Source of the DNA: a virus
DNA: 64,000 nt
IMG/VR virus record: IMGVR_UViG_3300044619_002381
Coordinates: 1 to 64,000 of that record
Strand: one strand, 5' to 3'
In this document: piece by piece, positions 35,624 to 44,191 of the stretch
Numbering within the stretch: position 1 is the first letter of the stretch
Layout of the letters: every line of letters starts with the position of its first letter
Translations under genes and position numbers: made by a program
The notes under the pieces: model-generated
What the model saw: the letters and a program-made list of their open reading frames with translations, nothing else
What the model was told of the DNA's origin: nothing
Database searches by the model: none

Positions 35624-35680
35624 GAGAAACTGTTGGTAACAACAGCAACTTTTTATGCGGTTGCGAATCGCAATTTGCCG

Positions 35681-37093
35681 TCAGGTAACGATGGGTAGTA
35701 GTTGACTGTAGCTAACTAAGATTGCACACATGGTATCGGACGGGGGCCCCAATGGAATCTGGGGGTCATCACATCTATTCAAAGTGCTTTGGATATTAGG
35801 ATTGGAAGATTTCACTCTCCCTGAGTCTAGCATATGGGAGATAACGTTTAATGTGGGTTGTCTCGGCTTGCTACCTACGCAAACGTTTAACCCTAAGCCC
35901 TGTAGGTACACAGTCCAAGCTGCACTTACCATGGCGGATTCAAGTACAATTTCTTCCGCTTCGTATGCCTTAACTGCTAGGCTTAGGATTACTCCGACAG
36001 TTTTCAAGTCCCAATTGCCTTCGTAAGTGTCAAGGACATACATGTAGTCCCTTTTCTTTGTAACCCCTGCGATGCAAATACCTGTTTTATCAATGCTGCC
36101 GGCACTGAAAGCAGGATCAACAGAAATAATTACTTTATCTAATGGGGGGATTTTCGGTGTCGGTGAGCATCCCTTATAGAGCCAGGAGAACTTTTCATCG
36201 CCGATATTCCTTCTAATATGGTTCAGATTTTCGGGGGACCAGTAGGAATTGATTCTACTCAAGGTTTCCCCTACATTCCTACCAAGAATGTCAGCCTCTG
36301 CCTCTTCTTTACTTTCGATAATTGCTGACAAATTAATGTGGACGGCTCCTTTCGGGTTTGATACGGGGTCGAAAACACCGAATTTATCTAAGAAGTAGCC
36401 GAAAATGTCTTCATCGCCCCATCTTGACCCAAAAACAACTATGGCACTGTTTTGGTGGCGCCGGGTCATAATTTCCTTTTCTATCCAGTCTTTATTTACT
36501 GTCATATTTGAGGACTTGTGATAGTCATCGATTAACCAAACCCCTGGTACCCCGTTGGGTCCACCCCAAGGTGAACGATACCCGTGCGTACGCCAGGGGA
36601 TGTTAGCCGATGTTACGCTATCAGCCCGCAAATCAAGTTTTGAAAACAATTCCTCAAAAGGAAAGGCACTAACCAACTGCTTAACTCTACTTACTGCTAA
36701 GTCGGTGATACCCCCATTGTAAGAAGTTACGAAATGGTTAGTATCAGGATCTTTCCCCAGGAGCCAAGACAGAAATAGGGAGCCCAATGTAGACTTCCCA
36801 GTACGAGGAGGCATCGATACTAAGAGGATTGGGTACCTGCCTTCGGCAATGTCTTCAAAGGCGGACCCCAAGACTTCATAAGTTTCCCAATTTAGCAAGG
36901 AGTCTGTGCCTTCCGTGGCGCGAGACAAATAGCAAGGGAAACTATATTGGGCGCACTCTTTAATGTAGTCATTAATTATTTCCTTAGTCGCGCCTCTCAT
37001 TTCAAGTTCAAGAAGTCCCCTCCTATACTTTCTCCAGCTTGAATGTTCCGATAGCTGGGAAGCGTGTGTTATTTTCGGGTGTTTTGGTGTCAT
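35681..37093 (-). CDS. Large terminase subunit paralogue 1 (divergent)
   Basis: A 470-residue TerL-type motor. Walker A SMPPRTGKST (93-102), Walker B VWLIDDYH (185-192), coupling motif FGSRWGDED (221-229), nuclease motif I ISVDPAFSAG, motif II EEIVLESA and a divergent motif III (PPSDTMCA instead of the usual HDD..DA). It shares the N-terminal HASQL-x-EHSSWRxYxRGL with its neighbour. The ATPase looks intact; nuclease competence is uncertain. It may be a second packaging motor, a regulator, or one that acts on a different substrate. Confidence 0.8.
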   Translation of the reverse strand: MTPKHPKITHASQLSEHSSWRKYRRGLLELEMRGATKEIINDYIKECAQYSFPCYLSRATEGTDSLLNWETYEVLGSAFEDIAEGRYPILLVSMPPRTGKSTLGSLFLSWLLGKDPDTNHFVTSYNGGITDLAVSRVKQLVSAFPFEELFSKLDLRADSVTSANIPWRTHGYRSPWGGPNGVPGVWLIDDYHKSSNMTVNKDWIEKEIMTRRHQNSAIVVFGSRWGDEDIFGYFLDKFGVFDPVSNPKGAVHINLSAIIESKEEAEADILGRNVGETLSRINSYWSPENLNHIRRNIGDEKFSWLYKGCSPTPKIPPLDKVIISVDPAFSAGSIDKTGICIAGVTKKRDYMYVLDTYEGNWDLKTVGVILSLAVKAYEAEEIVLESAMVSAAWTVYLQGLGLNVCVGSKPRQPTLNVISHMLDSGRVKSSNPNIQSTLNRCDDPQIPLGPPSDTMCAILVSYSQLLPIVT

Positions 37094-37109
37094 TTTAGTT
37101 AAGATTTTG

Positions 37110-37140
37110 TTGGCTTGTGTTGGCTTGTGTTGGCTTGTGT
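37110..37140. repeat. 10-bp tandem repeat in the upstream region of terminase 1
   Basis: Three copies of TTGGCTTGTG run head to tail between the two terminase genes, within the leader of the downstream gene. Confidence 0.8.
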
Positions 37141-37174
37141 TGATTTTTGGTTTGCTCTAGGACTTTTTTTACCT
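37137..37174 (-). promoter_or_regulatory. Leader block shared with the decoration gene
   Basis: A 30-nt stretch (sense AAGTCCTAGAGCAAACCAAA and on) matches, with two differences, the leader before the gene at 57457-57930. AGGTAAAA, one base from the GGGTAAAA consensus, sits at its upstream side. Duplicated promoter/leader cassette is the simplest reading. Confidence 0.5.
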
Positions 37175-37178
37175 GGGG

Positions 37179-38909
37179 TCAGAGCGATAACCCATAACCA
37201 GTGTCATCCCTATTGAGGCGAGGTCTGGAAAAAGACTCTGGACCGATAAAACCAGAACCAGAATCTAAATTATTGTAAAGTCCAGCCGAAGGTAAATTCC
37301 TCCCTACTCTACCAGTAGGTAAATTTGAATTACCCAAGAATGGCCTTCTGTTTCCTCCGCTCCACCTCCTCGCTTGTATTATAGCATCTTGTATCCCACG
37401 GTCAACGGTGTCTAGCTTCATCGCATAGTACGTCAGGGACCACACAAACGCATCCACCGAGTCATCGTGCTTAACGAAGGGGAATCCTGTTAGCTCCTTA
37501 ATAAAACTATCTACCCATAACCCCTCAACAAGTTTAACCCTGTCATTCTCTAAGAGTGGGCAAACAGCTTCGAGTCTAACCGTTTTTGACCTAAGGGGTC
37601 TCATTTCTTCTACAGGTATTTTTGTTTCCCGTCTCAACATTTGTATCAAAGATTGGCCGGATGCTGCCTTTTCGATACAGATTACTTTTGGTTTGTAGAA
37701 GGAATGTAGTTGCTTAATAGAGGCAATCAAGTCCGGGAAGCCCCATCTCCCTTTAACGATTTCCCTAATGTAAACAGTTCTGGGATCTCTAGTCGAAATT
37801 CCAGCCACACAGACCGCAGTTTCGTCTGCACCTTCTTTTTCAGAAAACGCACAGTCTACACCCAGCCATACTACATCTAGTGGTGGGCACTTTTTTTCTT
37901 CTACCATGGCGATCCATCCGGCCTTTACAATTTGACCTTCTGCTGCAGTTGGAGTTCCCTGATAAAGGGCCGCAAATTTGGAACTGCCCATAGTTTTCTT
38001 TTGGGCCTCCAGCATATCAATCGAGAATGCCGGGTTATCAGGCCAATGGGACTCACCGATTTGCCTGCCTAAGGGGTCATCGACGGGGTCTTCACACAGG
38101 CCCGCAATATTCACCCATCTCCAACCTTCCGGGTTTTCTTCCTCATCATAGCTGCCGTCCGATTCTAAAACCTGGCCATGCAAATCATTGGCATGAAACC
38201 TGGTCGCAATAATTAGACGGCAATAATTGTTAGTTTTACGTGTCGATGCCTCTTCTTGCCACCACGTTTGGAGACTCTCAAAAGCCCTGGCAGAAGCTGA
38301 GCTTTTCAGTGGGTCGTCGATTACCATGGCCCCCACACCTGGGCTAATAATGTTTACAGACCCTGCCGTATGGCCAGTCAACACACCACCGACAGAAGTA
38401 GGCAGGATGTATCCGCCACTAAGCATCTCAAATTTAGAATCCTTGGCAAAACCTTTCCAATCGGGGAAGATTTTCTTAAAGACAGGTGTCTTCAACATGC
38501 CGATAACTTCCTTATGGAACTTATTGGACAGTGATAAACCATAAGAGGCAATAACGTGTTGAGTTTCTTGATCTCTCCCTAGTAACCAAGCCACAAACAT
38601 TGATGCCAGCATTGATTTACCAGATCGAGGAGGACAGGATACGATCAAGTTATGGTAGCGTTTATTTGCTAGATCCTCAAAACCACTGGCAATAATTTCA
38701 TGGAAATCCGCGACCTTTAACGCACCACCCTTCATTAAGTCTGCAAAAGCCAGGAAACAATACCTAGAAGACTCAAACATGTAGTTCTGAATGACAGAGT
38801 TTGGTGCTTCTAAGACATTAAGATGATGTAAACCCCTAATGTAATGGCGCCATGAGCTGTGCTCATCTAGTTGACTAGCGTGGTTTATTATCGGCCGTGG
38901 GAGTGTCAT
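37179..38909 (-). CDS. terL: Large terminase subunit paralogue 2 (canonical)
   Basis: A 576-residue DNA-packaging motor. Walker A CPPRSGKS (92-99), Walker B AMVIDDP, coupling motif ATRFHANDL, and the RNase H-like nuclease with LGVDCAFSEKEGADETA, VICIEKAASG and HDDSVDAFVWSL. All the expected acidic residues are visible. It is the better candidate for the working terminase. Its start overlaps the putative small subunit by 4 nt. The C-terminal about 60 residues are an Arg/Gly/Asn-rich tail. Confidence 0.92.
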   Translation of the reverse strand: MTLPRPIINHASQLDEHSSWRHYIRGLHHLNVLEAPNSVIQNYMFESSRYCFLAFADLMKGGALKVADFHEIIASGFEDLANKRYHNLIVSCPPRSGKSMLASMFVAWLLGRDQETQHVIASYGLSLSNKFHKEVIGMLKTPVFKKIFPDWKGFAKDSKFEMLSGGYILPTSVGGVLTGHTAGSVNIISPGVGAMVIDDPLKSSASARAFESLQTWWQEEASTRKTNNYCRLIIATRFHANDLHGQVLESDGSYDEEENPEGWRWVNIAGLCEDPVDDPLGRQIGESHWPDNPAFSIDMLEAQKKTMGSSKFAALYQGTPTAAEGQIVKAGWIAMVEEKKCPPLDVVWLGVDCAFSEKEGADETAVCVAGISTRDPRTVYIREIVKGRWGFPDLIASIKQLHSFYKPKVICIEKAASGQSLIQMLRRETKIPVEEMRPLRSKTVRLEAVCPLLENDRVKLVEGLWVDSFIKELTGFPFVKHDDSVDAFVWSLTYYAMKLDTVDRGIQDAIIQARRWSGGNRRPFLGNSNLPTGRVGRNLPSAGLYNNLDSGSGFIGPESFSRPRLNRDDTGYGLSL

Positions 38910-39187
38910 ACTTGGGGTTTAAACTTCTTAATGAGTTCAGCCGCAGTACCTATATACTCCTTAGTGAGTTCCTTCTCAGACTTACTTTCACCTTCTGTCA
39001 AAGCAGCCGCATCGGAAATGAAATCTCTATGGGCTTTAACGGAGGAGTTAAAAATTTTCACTAAATCGTCAGTACTACACTCCTCCAAAGAAGCCTGGAT
39101 AATAGTCAAGGAGTCCTCAGCTACTTGTAAAGTCCTGAGAGCTAGCTTTTCCTTTTGGCGTAGAATTTTTTCATTTTGATTCATCAT
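38906..39187 (-). CDS. Putative small terminase subunit
   Basis: A 93-residue, all-helical protein (ALRTLQVAEDSLTIIQASLE, HRDFISDAAALTEGE). It lies directly upstream of the canonical large subunit with a 4-nt overlap, the standard place for TerS. There is no clear DNA-binding HTH, so the assignment rests on position and size. Confidence 0.5.
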   Translation of the reverse strand: MMNQNEKILRQKEKLALRTLQVAEDSLTIIQASLEECSTDDLVKIFNSSVKAHRDFISDAAALTEGESKSEKELTKEYIGTAAELIKKFKPQV

Positions 39188-39336
39188 CTGAATCTCCTAT
39201 TACAACTTGAGCAACCCTGTGGTTTAGGGGTAGATTTGTAGGAGTGCAATCTTCTTAGTAGGGTTTCAGCTAGTTTGTTATCGCCGGATTTAACTGCCGT
39301 ATGGTACTGAGCCCATAGGGATCTTGGAGTTTCCAT
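39184..39336 (-). CDS. Small protein, 50 aa
   Basis: ATG 39336 to TGA 39184, encoding METPRSLWAQYHTAVKSGDN and ending CSSCNRRFR. The stop overlaps the start of the putative small terminase gene (ATGATGA). The W-x-QY-x2-AV-x-SGD start and C-terminal Cys pair are features of small phage proteins often found next to terminases. Confidence 0.6.
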   Translation of the reverse strand: METPRSLWAQYHTAVKSGDNKLAETLLRRLHSYKSTPKPQGCSSCNRRFR

Positions 39337-39468
39337 TTAACAATTAGCAAAGTTGACAAGGTGTAGAGTTTCCTGCCTGCACATCAGATTGGGAGTTGCC
39401 ACTTGGATCCCATTTTTACGAGGGCAATCATGGCAATCTTCAACACAGGGCCGTAGGTTCTGGCCCAC
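39337..39468 (-). CDS. Possible small Cys-rich ORF, 43 aa (GTG start)
   Basis: A frame containing CVEDCHDCPRKNG ends with TAA immediately before the next ATG (TAAATG), which hints at translational coupling. No ATG or clear ribosome site is present, so GTG at 39468 is a guess. It overlaps the upstream gene by 29 nt. Confidence 0.35.
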   Translation of the reverse strand: MGQNLRPCVEDCHDCPRKNGIQVATPNLMCRQETLHLVNFANC

Positions 39469-40672
39469 CCTGGCAAACCCCACACCCAAGTTTCCACAGG
39501 GAATTCATGGAAGCAAGTTCAAATGTACCTTCTAGTAACCAACCTTTCCCTTGAGGGGATTGACCCACGAAGTAAAATCTTCCCTTAGGCGCTTGAATGA
39601 ATATATCTGGTTTTACCCCAATTAATGAACCTCCCGCCAGGGTTTGGGTTTTTGCCTCTGGGTTTAGGGGGTCTGAGTAGAAAATTTGAAAAGCCCCCTT
39701 AACAACTGCAAATTCACCGGTATTCATTCCCTGGAAGAAAATGGCTTCTTTGACAGAATCGGATGCAATGCCGCTATTGCCATCGGTTGCCCCTTCCAGT
39801 GTATTCCTCCATAGTTCAACAGCATATCTAGCTAGCTTTTTCCCGGAATCTACATAGAAAACTTCCCTCAGTGGCTGCCTAGTTTGAGCGTCCCAAACGG
39901 TAACCACTAGGCGACCATCTTCGGTATAGCTATTGTTACTTAGCAAGTAAATAGGTTGCCCCAAGGGGTCTTCTATGTATACTTCGGAAGGATCGCAAAT
40001 AAAGACCCAGTCTCCACTTTGAGTTACTTCATTACTCCATCTGATGCCAGACTGGTTGGAAAACTCGTATTCTGACGGATTAGCGCCAGGGTACCATGGG
40101 ACATAAATACTACCGGAAGCCTCGTCTACTACTCCGCCTAGGGGCAATGTGGTAGCTACATTAAGTCCTGGGAACAACTGCCTGCAATCTCCCCTTTGGA
40201 CGCAAGGGTCTAATGCGACGTATGGGTAGACTTCCTGTACTGTTACTGTATATAGTTGGGTGTATGCGTATTGAGATTGCTCGGTTATCCCCCTAAATTG
40301 GGTCGATGCGCAGTGGAACGGCTCAATAACTTGCACGAAAGAACCCGACGGCACCCCACCTGAAATTGTGATTTCTGAACCCATTAACAACTGAGTAGCA
40401 AAATCATGGCCAGAACTGGTTAGGTAATTTTGGCAAAGGAAATTCAATTCAAATTGCATCCTCTTATCGTAAATAAGGGGAATTTTATTTGTCACATTAG
40501 ACGATGCCCCTACAAATCTAACCACAATGTTGTTAGTCTGATTTACCACACCCTCGTTATCCATGGCATCTGCCAGCCGTAGGACATTGACATTAAGTGG
40601 AATTAAAGGAGATGCTATTAGGGAGTCGCATAAGTACTGCTCTATGCGGGTTATAGTAGAAAGTTCAGCCAT
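39440..40672 (-). CDS. Putative tail completion / neck protein
   Basis: A 410-residue protein. The first 150 residues (TRIEQYLCDSLIASPLIPLN, QFELNFLCQNY, VQEVYPY) look like a small tail-terminator/completion fold as in Gp37-type proteins. The C-terminal 200 residues are strand-rich and unassigned. It follows the Mu gp36-like gene, which supports a head-tail junction role. The fusion of the two parts is unusual. Confidence 0.5.
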   Translation of the reverse strand: MAELSTITRIEQYLCDSLIASPLIPLNVNVLRLADAMDNEGVVNQTNNIVVRFVGASSNVTNKIPLIYDKRMQFELNFLCQNYLTSSGHDFATQLLMGSEITISGGVPSGSFVQVIEPFHCASTQFRGITEQSQYAYTQLYTVTVQEVYPYVALDPCVQRGDCRQLFPGLNVATTLPLGGVVDEASGSIYVPWYPGANPSEYEFSNQSGIRWSNEVTQSGDWVFICDPSEVYIEDPLGQPIYLLSNNSYTEDGRLVVTVWDAQTRQPLREVFYVDSGKKLARYAVELWRNTLEGATDGNSGIASDSVKEAIFFQGMNTGEFAVVKGAFQIFYSDPLNPEAKTQTLAGGSLIGVKPDIFIQAPKGRFYFVGQSPQGKGWLLEGTFELASMNSLWKLGCGVCQGGPEPTALC

Positions 40673-40680
40673 TGTTTACC

Positions 40681-41760
40681 TCATGGGAATATTGTATTTG
40701 ACCCGCCGATGTCGTAGCCACCCGCATCATTGGGTTGTATGACTTGTGGGGTGCCCCCCAGGTCTTCATAATTACTATCTGTTATCCAGTTGGAGTTGGT
40801 ATTATTTTGTCCTGTGGCGCCATAACCCAATCGGTAATCTGGGGATTGATCCCCGGCTGGGTCTGTATTCCAACCGCCGAAACCCTTTCCGGATACACCA
40901 TTATACCTTTGTGGAATACGCCATGTTCGCATTATACCGCGTTTAGTATCAATAGCAGAGTCCCCGTGTCCTGCCCGAATAGCAGTCATTTGCCGTTCGG
41001 CATCTAGTTGCTTAAGAGCCTCTACATAATCACTTTTGATATCATCTCTTTTACGGACTGTATCAAGGTAGTATCTAGCAATAATTAATGCAGTCCTTCT
41101 GCGACTACTGGTAATTAGTACTTTGCCAGCCTTTCCAGACTGCTCAATATAAGAGTCAATTAGAGAATTAGCATCCTCAATGGCCATCCTGAGCTTAACT
41201 ATGTTAACGCTAGTCGCAGAAGCATCATCGATATTTGTCAGTTGAACGGCTTCTTTAAGGCCGAAGGCTGTGATGAAATCATCCGGGGATGCGCTACGTG
41301 GGTCTGAACGGTTGGGCGTTAAAACTCCTGAGCGATCCTGATAGGGGAAGCCATAGCCGCCGATGGTTTGCCCTAGGTTAGACCCTTTTTGGGTGCCATC
41401 GGTCTTTTCGTCAGGGGCTAACGTATTTTTAACAGCAAACCTATAAAAGGCCCTGACGGCATTCCTCTTTTTGATTACATCATTTGAACCCGGTGGTATG
41501 GGCCCCCTGAGGCATACATTTAGGTCTAGTGGTGGTTCATACGAAACAAAGACTTCATCCCAAGGGGACAATGCAGAATCTAACCCCAGTGAGATCATCG
41601 TATCTGAGGAGTACACTATGGTGTTCACCCCATATTGACCGAAGCATACTGTGAAGCTGGAGACGGGGACAGGTATGGTAATGTCTAATGGCCCATCAAA
41701 GAATAGGACAACATTATTTGGGGTCGTTAAAGTGGATTCCTTTAATTTGGGTATTGCCAT
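40681..41760 (-). CDS. Head-tail joining protein, Mu gp36/DUF1320-like core
   Basis: A 359-residue protein. Residues about 160-260 (DDFITAFGLKEAVQLTNIDD, ANSLIDSYI, RRRTALIIARYYLDTVRKR, VEALKQL) match the DUF1320/gp36 helical fold that sits under the portal. The N-terminal 120 residues form a strand-rich extra domain and the C-terminus is a Gly/Asn tail. The family is a connector component; the extensions are of unknown use. Confidence 0.65.
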   Translation of the reverse strand: MAIPKLKESTLTTPNNVVLFFDGPLDITIPVPVSSFTVCFGQYGVNTIVYSSDTMISLGLDSALSPWDEVFVSYEPPLDLNVCLRGPIPPGSNDVIKKRNAVRAFYRFAVKNTLAPDEKTDGTQKGSNLGQTIGGYGFPYQDRSGVLTPNRSDPRSASPDDFITAFGLKEAVQLTNIDDASATSVNIVKLRMAIEDANSLIDSYIEQSGKAGKVLITSSRRRTALIIARYYLDTVRKRDDIKSDYVEALKQLDAERQMTAIRAGHGDSAIDTKRGIMRTWRIPQRYNGVSGKGFGGWNTDPAGDQSPDYRLGYGATGQNNTNSNWITDSNYEDLGGTPQVIQPNDAGGYDIGGSNTIFP

Positions 41761-41762
41761 GA

Positions 41763-42176
41763 TTATCTCAGAATTAAGTAATCGTCAGGTTCATTGGTTA
41801 CGGGGAAGAAATTCTCTGATACCCAAAATGGATAGGCATCTCTATTGACTCTGACTAGGAAGCCTTTCCCCTCCGGGTACAAGCAATTGACCAATACCTG
41901 GGCAGCAAGTCTCAGGGGCCATTCGTCTCTCCAGTTAATCTCCCAATGCTCTACTGTAATAAGATTACCCACAAGAGTGTAATCGATTCTGGACACAATA
42001 TAGCCGCCCCCGAAATCAGGTGCAGGATAGTCAAAAGTTTGCTGCAATGATTCATAGGGTTCTCCGTCGTATTTACCGAGGATGTATCTTCCTTGTTCTG
42101 GGCCATTTTCATAGTATAGAAAATCTTGAAAGGCAAATAGGTCTTGGCGATAAATTGAAGGTCGGCGGATAGCCAT
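41763..42176 (-). CDS. Putative structural protein
   Basis: A 137-residue strand-rich protein (YILGKYDGEPYESLQQTFDY, VEHWEINWRDEWPLRLAAQ, AYPFWVSENFFPV). No family recognised. It lies 2 nt from the joining protein in the neck/baseplate operon. Confidence 0.6.
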   Translation of the reverse strand: MAIRRPSIYRQDLFAFQDFLYYENGPEQGRYILGKYDGEPYESLQQTFDYPAPDFGGGYIVSRIDYTLVGNLITVEHWEINWRDEWPLRLAAQVLVNCLYPEGKGFLVRVNRDAYPFWVSENFFPVTNEPDDYLILR

Positions 42177-42178
42177 TG

Positions 42179-42598
42179 TTAAATCGCAGCGAGTACTGTG
42201 AATGTGCCATTCTGGGTTACAATTCTAGTTGGTCTAAACTCTTTACCAGCGACAATCAGGCGGTCGGTATTTGTAATATCATTTACCCTGAGGGTTTGTT
42301 CGCAATTTACGGGTTGCTCGCAGTTTACGGGTTGTTCGCAATTTACTGCCTTAAGAAAGTTAGTTGGGACCCCGACGCTAAACAAGTCTTTACTAAGCAA
42401 GCTGTCACCTACAGAAAATGATACATCGGCAAATATGCTTCGAGACGCATAAATTGAATCATAAACCGACAAATTATTAACTACACCAAGGGACTGATAA
42501 AAAACTGGAGCTAACGGGTTTGTGGCACTTTGACCGAACCCTTGATAGATTGGGAACCCTGGGTCATAATCAGCGTTGTAGTTACTTTCGAATGCCAT
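42179..42598 (-). CDS. Putative structural protein with VNCEQP repeat
   Basis: A 139-residue protein with the hexapeptide VNCEQP repeated (VNCEQPVNCEQPVNCEQT, about 85-102), coded by an 18-bp tandem repeat. The N-terminus is aromatic (YNADYDPGFPIYQGFGQ). The three Cys at fixed spacing could form disulfides or bind metal. It overlaps the spike gene by 1 nt. Confidence 0.6.
   Translation of the reverse strand: MAFESNYNADYDPGFPIYQGFGQSATNPLAPVFYQSLGVVNNLSVYDSIYASRSIFADVSFSVGDSLLSKDLFSVGVPTNFLKAVNCEQPVNCEQPVNCEQTLRVNDITNTDRLIVAGKEFRPTRIVTQNGTFTVLAAI
42298..42352. repeat. 18-bp coding tandem repeat
   Basis: Three near-perfect 18-bp copies (CGCAATTTACGGGTTGCT type) coding VNCEQP. Confidence 0.85.
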
Positions 42599-43791
42599 TA
42601 TTTGAAGGGGTTTAGTGCGGAAGTCAAAGATGAGTAAACAGTGTTTATAGTGCCTTGGGGATTTTGTAACGTTTTTAGTATGAAATTAGTTTGAGGGGAA
42701 TACGATTGTAGGGCCGCCAATGCAGTTGACTGAATAAATGTTGTGGGATCTGATATGATGTTCCTTGCAGCCTCAGCGATAGAGAGGGCTTTTTGTGCTG
42801 TTTTTAAAGCGGTCTCCGCAAAGTTTATGCCAGGTATTGCTGGTAGAGTCGCTGGAATTTGTGGAGTCCATGCGGTAGTAAAAGAGCCTTTAATTTGGCC
42901 TTCTATGTACCCGGCATCCTTCCTCACAAAATCCATCGCAGCACCCATGTCTAGGAGCTTAGGGTCTTCGAAAGGGAATGGTTGTTTATCGCTCATCGGT
43001 GGAGGATTCCAATTAGCATCGACCCCAAATGGGTTACCAGTGGGCGCAGTCCCGAAAGCTGAGTATCTTTTGCACTGGCCATTGGATGTTGGAAAAGTAC
43101 AGTCGCCTACCGTCCCGGCTTGAATGGGGTTTTGCCTATTTCCAGAAGAGTCTGGTGGTTGAATGGAATCATTAGCCCCTGCGTGTCCATGTTGCAAGTC
43201 ACAATGCCTTACCCAGATATACTCACCGTTTCTTTTCAGACAGACGCATACCCAGTCAGAACTCATGGGGCCATCCTCTTCTATGACAGAGCAACCACGG
43301 TTCTCCTTGCAAGGTGGTGGCAGGCTCCCTGAGGGGTAAGCCGGGAGGCGGGTCATGGAAGAGTTATTAGGAATTGTCAACCCCCCTGCCGCTTGTTCTG
43401 TTAGGTTTTGTGGGTCGTAAAGGGTATCACTCAAGATGGCATAGTGATATTGGCCATTACTTAGTATGACATTTACTCTGGACCCTACCAAGTCAGGGGG
43501 CTGCTTACCGACAAATGCAGGAGAAGCGTCAATCCAATGGGAATATGAATTTCCTTTACCGTCCCTTGGACCCGAAAATAAACCGGCCCCTTCAATTTCA
43601 GGGATATCCTCCGGGTTCATAGCATCAAATAGTACCCTCACCCTACCGAGATTCTCAGGGTCATCGACATCGACTATTTTTCCCCTAACCATCCCCCTAG
43701 GTAAACCAGCATACTTAGCATTGGATTCTGCAAATAGCATCAACCTGGCTAAATTGTGAGTTAGCGGTATGCAACTGAGACTTTGTGCCAT
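42598..43791 (-). CDS. Baseplate spike protein, gp5/V OB-fold type
   Basis: A 397-residue protein. The N-terminal about 37-115 is an OB domain (GKIVDVDDPENLGRVRVLFD, SHWIDASPAF, VGSRVNVILSNG), typical of gpV/gp5/VgrG spike proteins that pierce the outer membrane. A Cys/Asn-rich middle and helical C-terminus (ALKTAQKALSIAEAARNII) follow. No lysozyme domain is seen. Confidence 0.78.
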   Translation of the reverse strand: MAQSLSCIPLTHNLARLMLFAESNAKYAGLPRGMVRGKIVDVDDPENLGRVRVLFDAMNPEDIPEIEGAGLFSGPRDGKGNSYSHWIDASPAFVGKQPPDLVGSRVNVILSNGQYHYAILSDTLYDPQNLTEQAAGGLTIPNNSSMTRLPAYPSGSLPPPCKENRGCSVIEEDGPMSSDWVCVCLKRNGEYIWVRHCDLQHGHAGANDSIQPPDSSGNRQNPIQAGTVGDCTFPTSNGQCKRYSAFGTAPTGNPFGVDANWNPPPMSDKQPFPFEDPKLLDMGAAMDFVRKDAGYIEGQIKGSFTTAWTPQIPATLPAIPGINFAETALKTAQKALSIAEAARNIISDPTTFIQSTALAALQSYSPQTNFILKTLQNPQGTINTVYSSLTSALNPFK

Positions 43792-44138
43792 TACTTATGC
43801 GCTGAGAATCTAGGGGTATTTCTAAGTTGGGTGCGCTTTGGTTGGGGTTTGACTATCTTTTGTTCCCCTTGAGCTACTTGTGCCACTTGTGTGTCATCAA
43901 CCGTAAATTGAATTAATTCATTTTTGTCTAACTCTGCAGTTTCCTCAGGCACTTTTGGTTTAGAGAGGGCTTTAAGAACTGGGCTTAGTTGCTTGGGGGT
44001 TATTTCCAAAATTGGTTCAGGGCTTTCGGGGGTCTCGGGGTTCCCAAGGGTCCCAAGGCTCCCAAGGCTCTCAGCGCCCTCGGCGCTATCAGGAGTCAAA
44101 TCCTGAGTCTCATCCAAGTTTTTTCTTTTGGTGGTCAT
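43791..44138 (-). CDS. Disordered acidic/Pro-rich protein
   Basis: A 115-residue, low-complexity protein (Glu, Pro, Ser, Thr, Leu; stretches such as GSLGTLGNPETPESPEP) with a basic end (KPQPKRTQLRNTPRF). It sits between structural genes. No family; probably a linker or assembly factor. Confidence 0.55.
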   Translation of the reverse strand: MTTKRKNLDETQDLTPDSAEGAESLGSLGTLGNPETPESPEPILEITPKQLSPVLKALSKPKVPEETAELDKNELIQFTVDDTQVAQVAQGEQKIVKPQPKRTQLRNTPRFSAHK

Positions 44139-44161
44139 AATAATTTGTTTGTATGGTGGAT

Positions 44162-44169
44162 TTTTACCC
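44162..44169 (-). promoter_or_regulatory. GGGTAAAA element
   Basis: Twenty-four nt before the start at 44138, in a short gap between structural genes. Confidence 0.5.
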
Positions 44170-44191
44170 TGACTTTATTGTTACAGATCAA

